Notes: a model not told the origin generated them from the sequence alone. A stretch of 64,000 bases of DNA from Enterovibrio baiacu (GCF_004120195.1 NZ_SCHN01000011.1:1-64000); one strand, 5' to 3'; positions 43,615 through 52,879 are shown, counted from the stretch's first letter. Made by a program: numbers and translations.

Positions 43615-46389
43615 ATGTCGAAGATTACAGGGACTAGCGGTTCAGATTTTTTGTATGGTTCAGGCGTGTCAGGCGAGAATCTCCTAATGAATGGTGATTT
43701 CGAAGCATGGGGTGACGATGGCAACAGAAAATGGGGGCTGTTCGCTGACAATCAAGTTGCTGGTTGGTATACGCCTGGCAACATGGCGATTGAACTTCAA
43801 CAGGGTTCATTTGGCGGTACGCCTTACACGCCGTCTAACAACACTGTTCTCGAGCTGGATTCAACCGGTAACACATGGGTTCAACAAGACATTGACGTGA
43901 CTGAACTTGCGGAAGATGGCGACGTATCTCTGAGCCTGTCTTTTGATTACGCAAACCGCTACAAGGGTGATAACCACGCGACAAGCCAATTCGAAGTGAA
44001 GGTGATGGATAACGAAGGCAACGTGCTATACAGCAAGTACTTCGCCAACACCCAATCTAATGAGAGCTACCAAAACTTTGAAGTTGATTTCTCTGTTCCT
44101 GCTGGCACAGATGGCATTTCACTTCGCTTCGAAGGTAAGGGGCAATCAGACAGCTACGGCGCATTGATCGATAACGTCTCTGTTTCACAATCAGAAACCG
44201 GCGATTTGAACGACATCATCAATGGCCTTGAAGGTAACGACACGATTCACGGTGGTGAAGGTGACGATACGCTTATCGGCGGTAATGGCGATGATACCAT
44301 CGAAGGTGGTGACGGCGCTGATACGATTTACGGTAACGACGGTGTACAAGGTAACGGTGCACGTGAACTGCTGATCAACGGTGATTTTGAAGATTGGGGT
44401 GATAACGCAGGCAACAAATGGGGCTTGTTCCATGACCACCAAGTCACGGGCTGGTACACACCTGGCACTAACCTGATTGAACTTCAGCAAGGCCAGCATG
44501 GCGGCACGGCGTCAAACAGTGGTTCTAATACTGTGTTGGAACTGGACAGTCACAGAAATACTTGGGTTCAACAAGACGTGAATGTTGAAGGCCTATCTTC
44601 TGATGGCGATGCGGTTCTTGAACTTTCTTTCGATTACGCAAACCGTTACCGCGGCAGCGACACGTCAACCAGCCAGTTTGAAGTGAAAGTCTTCGACCAA
44701 GAAGGCAAAGTCATTTACAGCAAGTATTTTGACAACACGCAATCGAACGACCACTACGAGTCATTCACGGCAGATGTTGTTGTGCCACAAGGTGTGGACT
44801 TCATCTCTATCCGTTTTGAAGCGGAAGGCCGCTCAGACAGCTACGGTGCGCTGATTGATAATGTGTCACTTCAACAGAAAGTGAACAACGAAACGGACAA
44901 CGACACCATCAATGGTGGCGCAGGCAACGATACTATCTACGGCGAGCACGGCGATGATGTTATCGATGGCGGCACCGGCGATGACACCATTTTCGGTGGT
45001 ACAGAGCTGAGCCAAACGTTCGACCTACGTCATCAAGATGGCGCGACCATCTATGACCTTAAGGGCGAAGGTACAGTAACAATCAACGTGAGTGATTTCA
45101 CGCACAGCGCAGCGTACAACAACAGCATCGGTTACTACGTGATTGATGAAAATGGCAACGTGGTACGTGCCGCGGTTATCGCTGATAACGTGAAGAACGT
45201 GTCTGACCTGTCTGTTGATATTGATGTGTCTGGTGGTCAGTCATTCGGCATGTTCCTTATCCCTAACGGCGACCGTGCTGGTTTTGATGTGGGTGAAGTA
45301 ACACTGAACTTGTCAGGTACTAGCTCAACGGTTTCACAAGGTTCAAGCAGCTCTGTTGTTTATGTGTCTAACGCTGCTGAAAACGGCGACGGCAAAGACC
45401 ATGAAAATGTGAACGGAAATACATCCGCATGGGAAGACTTGTGGAACCTGGGTGACCGTGATTACAACGACACCACGTTCACTATCACTGTTTCTCAAGA
45501 GCAGAACTTTACTGACAATGACACCATCAACGGTGGCGAAGGTAACGACTACATCCACGGTGGTGACGGCGACGACCTCATCCGCGGTGATGAAGGCGAT
45601 GACAACCTGATCGGTGGTCAAGGCAACGACACTATCTACGGTGGTGCGGGCGATGACGTTATCAACGGCAGCCAAGGTGATGACATCCTTTACGGCGGCG
45701 ACGGTGATGACAAACTGTTCGGTGCGAGCGGTGACGATTCACTGTACGGCGGCGCAGGTAACGACATTCTTCAAGCGGGCTTTGAAGACGACATCATCAT
45801 GGACGGTGGCGAAGGCCAAGACCTTTACATTGGTAGTGAAGGTAATGACACCATGATCTTCGACCAAGATGACTTCTCAGATTCAGCGTTTTTGGCTGAA
45901 AACAAAACCATCTATGTGGGTGACCGTGGCTTCGATAAGATCATTGTAGATGGTGACGCGAACATCGACTTTTCTGGCAAGTCTTACGGTGTAACATCAG
46001 GTCCAAAACCAATTGCACAAGTTGAAGCGATTGTTGCTGAAGGTGAGGGGGACCAAACGGTAACCGTTAACGCCTTTGCGATTGATGCTCAATCTGACGA
46101 TTTCCAAACCACCACCAATGTGGATCCAGGTAACTGGGATGGTTTTGTAGCGTACTTGGGCGCAGGTGATGACACCTTTAACCTTGAAGCGGTTAACTGG
46201 AGTTACGAAGCAGATGCAGCAACGACTGCAGAGCTTTCTGCTGAACAGATTGCCTTCATGGGATTGACTGACTCACAAGTGAGTGAATTGGATGCGTATG
46301 TGTTTACACAAGGTACTAAAGCCATCACGATTTGGACCGATGCTGAAAACATCCTGCAAGACGGTGATGATATTTTTAGCCTAACCTAA
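43615..46389 (+). CDS. RTX-family protein B: duplicated NGDFE module, DUF4114-like domain, RTX blocks, shared C-terminal domain
   Basis: A 924-residue, very acidic protein. ATG at 43615 has GAGGAT eight bases upstream. There is no Sec signal, so type I secretion is expected. Order: a short RTX-like start, module 1 (about 24-193), RTX repeats (198-245), module 2 (249-420), RTX repeats (422-464), a DUF4114-like domain (465-633, with EDLWNLGDRDYNDTTFTI), a long RTX block (636-753), then the 172-residue C-terminal domain. The duplicated module has NGDFExWGD, GWYTPG, NTVLELDS, NTWVQQD and SDSYGALIDNVS; it resembles carbohydrate-binding jelly-roll domains. It is likely an adhesin or matrix protein that folds on calcium outside the cell. 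No ABC/HlyD secretion genes lie in the window. Confidence 0.84.
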   Translation: MSKITGTSGSDFLYGSGVSGENLLMNGDFEAWGDDGNRKWGLFADNQVAGWYTPGNMAIELQQGSFGGTPYTPSNNTVLELDSTGNTWVQQDIDVTELAEDGDVSLSLSFDYANRYKGDNHATSQFEVKVMDNEGNVLYSKYFANTQSNESYQNFEVDFSVPAGTDGISLRFEGKGQSDSYGALIDNVSVSQSETGDLNDIINGLEGNDTIHGGEGDDTLIGGNGDDTIEGGDGADTIYGNDGVQGNGARELLINGDFEDWGDNAGNKWGLFHDHQVTGWYTPGTNLIELQQGQHGGTASNSGSNTVLELDSHRNTWVQQDVNVEGLSSDGDAVLELSFDYANRYRGSDTSTSQFEVKVFDQEGKVIYSKYFDNTQSNDHYESFTADVVVPQGVDFISIRFEAEGRSDSYGALIDNVSLQQKVNNETDNDTINGGAGNDTIYGEHGDDVIDGGTGDDTIFGGTELSQTFDLRHQDGATIYDLKGEGTVTINVSDFTHSAAYNNSIGYYVIDENGNVVRAAVIADNVKNVSDLSVDIDVSGGQSFGMFLIPNGDRAGFDVGEVTLNLSGTSSTVSQGSSSSVVYVSNAAENGDGKDHENVNGNTSAWEDLWNLGDRDYNDTTFTITVSQEQNFTDNDTINGGEGNDYIHGGDGDDLIRGDEGDDNLIGGQGNDTIYGGAGDDVINGSQGDDILYGGDGDDKLFGASGDDSLYGGAGNDILQAGFEDDIIMDGGEGQDLYIGSEGNDTMIFDQDDFSDSAFLAENKTIYVGDRGFDKIIVDGDANIDFSGKSYGVTSGPKPIAQVEAIVAEGEGDQTVTVNAFAIDAQSDDFQTTTNVDPGNWDGFVAYLGAGDDTFNLEAVNWSYEADAATTAELSAEQIAFMGLTDSQVSELDAYVFTQGTKAITIWTDAENILQDGDDIFSLT

Positions 46390-46415
46390 TGCTAATACCT
46401 TCATAGATAAATATT

Positions 46416-46442
46416 AAAGCCCAGCGAAGTGCTGGGCTTTTT
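46416..46442 (+). terminator. Terminator after RTX gene B
   Basis: AAAGCCCAGC (46416-46425), GAAGT, GCTGGGCTTT (46431-46440), then further T. Confidence 0.92.
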
Positions 46443-47066
46443 ATTGTTTTCTGGTTTCTTTAAGGTGCCGCTTCGTTAATGGGTTGGTGTTTTTTGTGGT
46501 GTTTTTATTTACCGGGCATTATGCGGAATAATTGGAAGTGCTAAGTAAATCATTTGTCGACGTTTGAATGGGTGTTTATAACGGTTCTTATTAATCCCAT
46601 CGTGTTATTATCAATATAAATCAGTGTCCTATAACTCACTAATTTAGCGTCCTCTATATCCCTTTTCTTTATTTTTAACTATTATGTCCATTTTTCTTGC
46701 TTTCTATATCTAATTTATTTTTGTTTTTAGTCCATTCCGACAGTTACTGGTGTGTATTTTTGATATAGGTAATCTATGCAGTGTGCCTAATTATTTTTTC
46801 AAACTGATACTTTACTCATGTTTATATTGGTACTTCATTGCTCAACCTGAAAGATCTTATTAATTCAAGCAACTGACTTTGCTATGAACATGCCCCAAAC
46901 CCATTGTTTAATGATGTCTTATCTATAAAACTGTTGTCACAGCAAGCGTGATATGAATGTTAGCTATCCCAAATATAAGTGCTGCATTGTAAGCAGGGCT
47001 GTTTATTGAAGATGTATGACTGTCATTCGTTGGCGCACATAAGACAGACAAGTGAGGGCAAAGGAA
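46443..47066. other. AT-rich region upstream of RTX gene C
   Basis: About 620 bp with no supported gene. It is strikingly T-rich between about 46640 and 46800. It separates the gene B terminator from gene C, so gene C must have its own promoter here. Confidence 0.4.
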
Positions 47067-49712
47067 ATGGCAGATATTAACGGTACGTCAAACGCAGATA
47101 CTTTGTACGGTGACATCGGTAACGGTGATGACTCTAAAAAGACTGGCGCAATGTTCGTGATGGGCGCTGACTTCACCATGGACAGCGGCAACTTCCATAC
47201 TTGGTCGTTTCCACCTAAATTGAACTTCACGGGCTCAACGACTGATGTCACTTTTAACGATGACGATGGCCAGCTAAATGGCGATGATCGTTGCAATGAG
47301 CGCTCTGATGACAAATCACAAACCGTTGATATCGGTGGCCAAGAATATTCTGCAAACGTGGATTTCAGCCTCAAATACTGCGACAGCGATGGCAACATCT
47401 ACACGTTCGCGATTGTTGATATCGATGCAGACGGCAACGGTCACCACTACTGTAATGTCGGCGAGAACGGCAAGATCCTAATCCAAATTGATGGCCCAGA
47501 GATCACAGGTGACACAGACCTTTCTTTGGTTCCAAACTCTTACCAAAATGTTAGCAGCCTTAACTATGCAGATATCACTGAGCCTCAGACAGTGGATCCA
47601 GCAGACCTGAATGACACCATTGTTGGTGGTGATGGCGACGACACTATCTTTGGCCTGAAAGGTCAAGATCATATCTCCGGTGAGAACGGCAATGACAAAT
47701 TGTACGGCGGTGATGGTGATGACATCATTTACGGCAACACGGCCACGCCTAATTTTAGCGAAGACCCAAGCGTCACTGTCTTCCAGATGGGTGCAGATTT
47801 TGATATGCCGGCTGGTGGTAATTTCCACACTTGGTCTTTCCCGAAAGATCTGTCATTTGATGGTGGTTCAACAGACGTTACATTCCAAGACGACGATGGC
47901 GTTTTGAATGGTGATAACTACTGCAACGAGTACTCTGACGATAAATCACAGACCGTGACTATTGACGGTAACACGTACCCAGTGAACTTGGATTACACCC
48001 TTAAGTACTGCGATTCTGATGGCAACGTTTATACCTTTGCCATTCTAGACGTTGATTTGGATGGCAACGGCCACCATTACAACAACTTGAATGAAAACGG
48101 CAACCTGTTGCTTCAACTCGACGGCCCAGAAATCACTGACGCTACCGATTTGTCACTTGTTCCTCATTCATACAAAAACATCAATGAATTGGATTACGAT
48201 GATGTTGCTAACGCGACAACACAAAAATCTAACGACAATGATTACATTGATGGCGGTGCAGGTAATGACACCATTTACGGTCAATGGGGCGACGATGAGA
48301 TTTACGGTGGCGAAGGCAACGACACCATTTACGGTGGACAAGAAGCAACCGAAACCATTGAAACCGACCCGACCGCAAGCGTGTTCATCATGGGTGATGA
48401 TTTCGAAATGCCATCGGGCGGTAACTTCCACACGTGGTCTTTCCCTCAGAAACTTGCGTTTGATGGCGGTACGTCTGAAGTTACCTTCCAAGACGACGAT
48501 GGCGTTCTGAACGGTGATAACTACTGTAACGAATACTCTGATGATAAGTCGCAGTCTGTCACCATTGATGGAAACACGTACGCGGTTAACTTGGATTACA
48601 CACTCAAGTACTGCGATGCAGCCGGCAACGTTTATAAGTTCGCGATTATCGATGTGGATTTGGACGGTAACCGCCATCACTACCACAACCTTGGTGAGAA
48701 CGGCAAAATCCTTCTACAAATCGAAGGCCCAGAAATCACTGCCGCGACAGACTTAACGCTGGTCCCTCATTCTTATGAGAACCTTCGTGACCTTGATTAC
48801 TCTGAGTTTGCAGAAACCACAAAAGAAGTATTTGTCAGCGACAATGACACCATCAGCGGTGGTGAAGGCGACGATTACATCCACGGTGGTGACGGCGATG
48901 ACCTGATCAACGGTGACGAAGGTGATGACAACCTGATTGGCGGTCAAGGCAACGACACTATCTACGGTGGTGCGGGCGATGACGTGATCAACGGCAGCCA
49001 AGGTGATGACATCCTTTACGGTGGCGACGGTGATGACAAACTGTTCGGTGCGAGCGGTGATGATTCACTGTACGGCGGCGCAGGTAACGACGTTCTTCAA
49101 GCGGGCTTTGAAGATGACATCATCATGGACGGTGGTGAAGACCAAGACATCTACATTGGTAGTGAAGGTAATGACACCATGATCTTCGACCAAAATGACT
49201 TCAATGATGCAGCGTTTTTGAAAGCGAACAAAACGATTTATGTTGGCGACCGTGGTTTTGACAAAATTTTGGTCGATGGCGACGCGAACATCGATTTCTC
49301 TGGAAAATCATACGGTGTAAATGGTGGTCCTAAGCCGATAGCTCAAGTGGAGGCAGTTGTTGCGACTGGTGATGGAGATCAAACAGTCACAGTCAATGCA
49401 TTCGCGATTGATGCGCAGTCTGATAACTTCCAAACCACGACAAATGTCGATCCAGGTAACTGGGATGGTTTTGTGGCTTATTTGGGTGAGGGTGATGACA
49501 CGTTTAACCTTGAAGCTTTCAATTGGGATTACGAAGCTGATGCTGCACCTTCAGCAGAGCTTTCAGCAGAACAGATTGCCTTTATGGGATTGACGGATTC
49601 TCAAGTGAGTGAGTTGGATGCGTATGTGTTCACACTGGGCTCAAAATCCATCACTATCTGGACAGATGCGGAAACTGTCTTGCAAGACGGTGAAGACATA
49701 TTCAGCATGTAA
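47067..49712 (+). CDS. RTX-family protein C: three HTWSF modules, RTX blocks, shared C-terminal domain
   Basis: An 881-residue acidic protein starting MADINGTSNADTLYG at 47067, with GAGGGCAAAGGAA just upstream; no Sec signal. It has three copies of a module of about 145 residues (about 27-171, 236-385, 437-583). Each copy has MGxDFxM...NFHTWSFP, VTFxDDDGxLNGDxxCNExSDDKSQ, LKYCD..GNxYxFAI(V/L/I)D and EITxxTDLxLVPxSY. RTX repeats separate the copies, a long RTX block covers 591-708, and the C-terminal domain ends DAETVLQDGEDIFSM. Each module has a conserved pair of Cys (CNE and YCD). I do not know a named family for the module. The shared end suggests the same secretion route as protein B. A terminator follows. 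Confidence 0.82.
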   Translation: MADINGTSNADTLYGDIGNGDDSKKTGAMFVMGADFTMDSGNFHTWSFPPKLNFTGSTTDVTFNDDDGQLNGDDRCNERSDDKSQTVDIGGQEYSANVDFSLKYCDSDGNIYTFAIVDIDADGNGHHYCNVGENGKILIQIDGPEITGDTDLSLVPNSYQNVSSLNYADITEPQTVDPADLNDTIVGGDGDDTIFGLKGQDHISGENGNDKLYGGDGDDIIYGNTATPNFSEDPSVTVFQMGADFDMPAGGNFHTWSFPKDLSFDGGSTDVTFQDDDGVLNGDNYCNEYSDDKSQTVTIDGNTYPVNLDYTLKYCDSDGNVYTFAILDVDLDGNGHHYNNLNENGNLLLQLDGPEITDATDLSLVPHSYKNINELDYDDVANATTQKSNDNDYIDGGAGNDTIYGQWGDDEIYGGEGNDTIYGGQEATETIETDPTASVFIMGDDFEMPSGGNFHTWSFPQKLAFDGGTSEVTFQDDDGVLNGDNYCNEYSDDKSQSVTIDGNTYAVNLDYTLKYCDAAGNVYKFAIIDVDLDGNRHHYHNLGENGKILLQIEGPEITAATDLTLVPHSYENLRDLDYSEFAETTKEVFVSDNDTISGGEGDDYIHGGDGDDLINGDEGDDNLIGGQGNDTIYGGAGDDVINGSQGDDILYGGDGDDKLFGASGDDSLYGGAGNDVLQAGFEDDIIMDGGEDQDIYIGSEGNDTMIFDQNDFNDAAFLKANKTIYVGDRGFDKILVDGDANIDFSGKSYGVNGGPKPIAQVEAVVATGDGDQTVTVNAFAIDAQSDNFQTTTNVDPGNWDGFVAYLGEGDDTFNLEAFNWDYEADAAPSAELSAEQIAFMGLTDSQVSELDAYVFTLGSKSITIWTDAETVLQDGEDIFSM

Positions 49713-49730
49713 TTGCTTCCAGCAACAATG

Positions 49731-49757
49731 AAAAAACCCGCATTTTGCGGGTTTTTT
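49731..49757. terminator. Bidirectional terminator after RTX gene C
   Basis: AAAAAACCCGCA, TTT loop, TGCGGGTTTTTT (49731-49757). It also serves the converging acetyltransferase gene. Confidence 0.93.
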
Positions 49758-49769
49758 TATGGCTATCGC

Positions 49770-50351
49770 TTAGCGTGAAAGCGCGTTGTATTGTGCTTTG
49801 GTGATGCCATAGTGCAGGCGATCATCAAAGCCTGATTGCGTTTTGTAGTACGCAGTTTGACAGCCTTCTTCAACCAAGCCGACTTTAACGAGCGTTTTAT
49901 AAGAACCTTCGTTTGAGCGATAACAATCTGCGGCCACTTTGTGTGCACCAAACACATCAAAGGCAATAGACAGAAGGAACGTGCTACCGCGACTTGCAAG
50001 GCCTTTACCCCACGCGTGTTGAGCAAACTGGTAGCCCAGTTCATAGTTCCCCGACAAAAACATCACCGCATGCAGACCCACCATGCCCATGAAACGACCT
50101 TCGTGGTCGCGAATGATGGCCGTTGGGCTTTCTGGCCATTCACCATGGCCAATCGCTTCCGCTGTGCCTTCAATGATAGGACCAAAATAATCACGGTAAA
50201 CGTCTTCTGGCGCGGGCGCAAAGTAGAGGTATTCCGTGACCTTTGGGTCGCCCAGCATCTCGATAATATCGTTAAGGTCGTTTCGCTGGATGAGCGCAAT
50301 GGTGTAGCCATCCATCAAAGGGATGGCTTGGCCGCGCTTAAATGTATTCAT
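49770..50351 (-). CDS. GNAT-family N-acetyltransferase
   Basis: A 193-residue acetyltransferase of the RimJ/RimL type (Acetyltransf_3). Features: GYTIALIQRNDLNDIIEML, the acetyl-CoA-binding segment YQFAQHAWGKGLASRG (an R/QxxGxG/A variant), then AADCYRSNEGSYKTLVKVGLVEEG, the usual N-E-x-S pattern near the end. ATG at 50351 is preferred over a GTG three codons earlier, though neither has a strong site. The substrate is unknown; relatives modify ribosomal-protein N-termini or small amines. Confidence 0.85.
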   Translation of the reverse strand: MNTFKRGQAIPLMDGYTIALIQRNDLNDIIEMLGDPKVTEYLYFAPAPEDVYRDYFGPIIEGTAEAIGHGEWPESPTAIIRDHEGRFMGMVGLHAVMFLSGNYELGYQFAQHAWGKGLASRGSTFLLSIAFDVFGAHKVAADCYRSNEGSYKTLVKVGLVEEGCQTAYYKTQSGFDDRLHYGITKAQYNALSR

Positions 50352-50459
50352 GTTCGACACGTTGTTCGTCTTCTATGGTGGAAATTCGCGCACAGACTAC
50401 GCCGAATTTTCCACCACACAAGTGTTTTTCAGCGATGGGTGAGGAATGCGTGTTTGTCG

Positions 50460-51635
50460 TTACGCGCCTTGTTTGGACTGCAGTTCACTTAACGCCTCTT
50501 GATAGGCCTTGTGTGACCATTGGTTGTTCAAGGCGCGGAGTAATAGCGATTCCATCGACTCTGGCGCTAAACCACCAATCGGTGGATCCGTGTCGAGGTT
50601 CGTCGGGAAAGAATAGCCGTCGGTCGCTGCTGTAATGATTGCGACTTTTTCTGCATCGCTGAAGCTATTGTTCTCCCATGCTTGGCGAAGGTAAGGATAG
50701 ATGACCTGACTGATGTCAGCGAGATCGACGGTTTCCATGGGTTTGGCAAACGTCGAAGAAACTTGCAATAAGTTCGCCGAACGGTGGAAATCTTGCGTTT
50801 TATTTGCGCCTGCAGCATGGAAAAGTGCAGGGTTAAAAAAGACCGCGTCACCTTTTTCTAGAGGCACTTGAACGCAGTGTTGCTCAAAATAGGCCTTAAA
50901 TGCGTCATCGTGATAAGCGACATATCCGAGGGGATAGTGTTGCGAAAAGGGAAGCAACTTGGTTGGGCCACTCTCAATGGGCATGTCTGTGTGTGCGACA
51001 GCGCCTTGTAGCGTCAACATGGATGACATCTGCTGAATGTGAAGAGGGTAACGCACGGTTTCGTCTGGCTGTTGAAAGCCTAAGTGGTAGTCGCGATGGG
51101 AAACCTGTGCTTCACCGCCGGGTCTCACAATGTTCACTTGCGCAGTGACTTGATAATGTGGGCCTAACCAAGCTTCAGAGACGAGGCTTAATAGCGGGTT
51201 TTTGTAGTATTCAACGAAGTTTGATGGCGCTGCAATGGCGCTTTTCTGGAACACATTCCAAATCCTACCGTTGGCTTGCGGGCCCGTTTTTCCGAAGTGG
51301 TCGCCAGCACCATACCCTTTCTCTGATTCTAAAATCTCCTCAAAGACCTGACTCATTTCGTCAATCACTTGTGTGTCCTGAAAAAAGCGTTTTACGGCGA
51401 AAACGCCGGGGCCATCACGCAATGCGGACGCCATTTCATTTTGAAAGTCACGATACTTTTCAGGGTGTTGACGGATGACTTCTCCATCATAGATAACGAC
51501 ATTTTTAATGATGGAGCTTGCTAGCGGATACTGATCAGCATGGACAACCTGGTGACAGAGAACATGAAAGTCATCGAGTCGAACGTCTGATGACGCAAAG
51601 AACGAGGGTAGAACAACGTTTTTGGTTTGATTCAT
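50460..51635 (-). CDS. Phytanoyl-CoA dioxygenase (PhyH) family Fe(II)/2-oxoglutarate oxygenase
   Basis: A 391-residue non-haem iron oxygenase. The facial triad is visible as HxD in SHRDYH (about 178-181) and the distal His in ALFHAAGANKT (about 271), with a following Arg near 283 for 2-oxoglutarate. A good AAAGGAG site precedes the ATG. It is transcribed away from a second iolB-iolG pair, with the shared 40-bp operator palindrome between them, so it is probably induced with inositol genes. It might hydroxylate or demethylate an inositol derivative. That role is inference; the family covers many substrates. Confidence 0.85.
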   Translation of the reverse strand: MNQTKNVVLPSFFASSDVRLDDFHVLCHQVVHADQYPLASSIIKNVVIYDGEVIRQHPEKYRDFQNEMASALRDGPGVFAVKRFFQDTQVIDEMSQVFEEILESEKGYGAGDHFGKTGPQANGRIWNVFQKSAIAAPSNFVEYYKNPLLSLVSEAWLGPHYQVTAQVNIVRPGGEAQVSHRDYHLGFQQPDETVRYPLHIQQMSSMLTLQGAVAHTDMPIESGPTKLLPFSQHYPLGYVAYHDDAFKAYFEQHCVQVPLEKGDAVFFNPALFHAAGANKTQDFHRSANLLQVSSTFAKPMETVDLADISQVIYPYLRQAWENNSFSDAEKVAIITAATDGYSFPTNLDTDPPIGGLAPESMESLLLRALNNQWSHKAYQEALSELQSKQGA

Positions 51636-51796
51636 GATGCCTTTCTCCTTTGGCGTCTCTCTTTAAACTCACCTGTCTTATGGATTACTGGCTTTACTGT
51701 TTTGTGGTCATCCTAACGTGTCCGATAGCTTCAACTGGTGCGAAAGTGCGAGTGATAGCCATCCAGTTACACAATGAGTCTATTTCAAAATTGATT

Positions 51797-51822
51797 CAAA
51801 ATGAAATAAAAATTTCATTTTG
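51797..51822. repeat. Inverted repeat upstream of the second inositol promoter
   Basis: CAAAATGAAAT (51797-51807), AAAA, ATTTCATTTTG (51812-51822): perfect 11-base arms. It lies immediately before the -35 box at 51823 and could be an activator or repressor site for either divergent gene. Confidence 0.6.
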
Positions 51823-51850
51823 TTGATGTTTGAAAAAAATGTTCTATTAT
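51823..51850 (+). promoter_or_regulatory. Predicted promoter of iolB2-iolG
   Basis: TTGATG (51823-51828), 16 bases, TATTAT (51845-51850). The big palindrome starts three bases after the -10 box, so it covers the transcription start. Confidence 0.65.
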
Positions 51851-51852
51851 TT

Positions 51853-51892
51853 CTAGCGGGCAAATTGAAAATGTTTTCAATTTGCCCGCTAG
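51853..51892. promoter_or_regulatory. 40-bp palindrome with the inositol operator core
   Basis: The arms CTAGCGGGCAAATTGAAAA (51853-51871) and their exact complement (51874-51892) flank a central TG. The inner 16 bases, TTGAAAATGTTTTCAA at 51865-51880 or so, are identical to the operator in front of iolD. Transcribed, it would also form a 19-bp hairpin at the mRNA 5' end. Confidence 0.85.
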
Positions 51893-51975
51893 ACCCGATT
51901 CAAGAAACAAACCATGGACAGGTTTAGCGTCTTGAAACGAGTAACGAATCAATCAAACACCAGCAAGGAGGACGT

Positions 51976-52806
51976 GTGCCTGATCTTCTCTCTAAAAAGC
52001 GTGAGTTAACCTCTTCTGGGCGTTATCAGCACATCACCCCTGAATCTGCGGGTTGGAAATATGTCGGCTTTGAAGCGTATTCCTTATCCGAAGGAGACAC
52101 GCATACTTTCGATGCAGGGGCGGATATTGAATTGTGCTTGGTGATAGTGGCGGGGAAAGCGGAAGCGGTCTTAGCGGGAGCCTCCCTGGGCGTGATTGGT
52201 GAGCGTCTTAACCCGTTTGAACGCACAAAGCCCTATTCTCTGTATGTCACAGCGGGTGACACGGCAACAATCACTGCGGTAACCGCGTTGGAGCTGGCGG
52301 TATGCTCTGCGCCGGGCAAAGGAACATACCCATCACGCCTCATTGGGCCTGATGATGTGGGCGCGGAAGCGCGTGGTCATGGAAATAATCAGCGATACGT
52401 GCACAACATCTTGCCAGACGACAAAGATGCAGACAGCTTGCTGGTGGTTGAAGTGTATACCGATGAAGGGTGCACCAGTTCCTACCCCAGCCACAAGCAT
52501 GATCGCGATGCGCCACCCGAAGAAACACAGTTGGAAGAAACCTATTATCACAGGTTAAACCCGTCTCAAGGTTTTTGTATTCAAAGGGTTTATACCGATG
52601 ATGGTGATCTTGATGAGTGTATGGCTGCGTATGATAAAGACGTGGTCATGGTGCCCAAAGGCTACCATCCCGTCGCCACGATGGCCGGTTACGACAGTTA
52701 CTACCTCAATGTCATGGCTGGGCCTGTTCGCAAATGGTTATTCACGTGGGAAGAAGACCACGCATGGATAAATTCCCCTGTCTATGAAGAAAAGCATTCA
52801 CGTTAG
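51976..52806 (+). CDS. iolB: 5-deoxy-glucuronate isomerase (second copy)
   Basis: A 276-residue bicupin, closer to textbook IolB (opening LLSK...GWKYVGFEAYSL). Metal residues are in YPSHKHDRDAPPEETQLEETYYHRL and PKGYHPVATMAGYDSYYLNVMAGP. It starts with GTG after AAGGAGG. It converts 5-deoxy-glucuronate to 5-dehydro-2-deoxy-gluconate. Having two iolB-type genes in one genome region is unusual: this one is linked to iolG and the other to iolCD. They may serve different stereoisomers, or one may be redundant. Confidence 0.92.
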   Translation: MPDLLSKKRELTSSGRYQHITPESAGWKYVGFEAYSLSEGDTHTFDAGADIELCLVIVAGKAEAVLAGASLGVIGERLNPFERTKPYSLYVTAGDTATITAVTALELAVCSAPGKGTYPSRLIGPDDVGAEARGHGNNQRYVHNILPDDKDADSLLVVEVYTDEGCTSSYPSHKHDRDAPPEETQLEETYYHRLNPSQGFCIQRVYTDDGDLDECMAAYDKDVVMVPKGYHPVATMAGYDSYYLNVMAGPVRKWLFTWEEDHAWINSPVYEEKHSR

Positions 52807-52879
52807 GTGTTTGGCGTTTCCCTAAAACGACATTACATACACCCAACATTATAAAAATTGAAAAGCAAAAGGAGTTGCC

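Noticed and set aside
43389-43751. 120-codon minus-strand frame overlapping the start of RTX gene B
   Set aside because: It overlaps a strong coding start, shows no family features, and its upper part is an antisense shadow of gene B.
42159-48756. Dense short repeats in the RTX genes that look like an array at DNA level
   Set aside because: The periodicity is 27 bases in frame and encodes GGxGxDxxx nonapeptides. There are no spacers of the CRISPR kind and no cas genes nearby.
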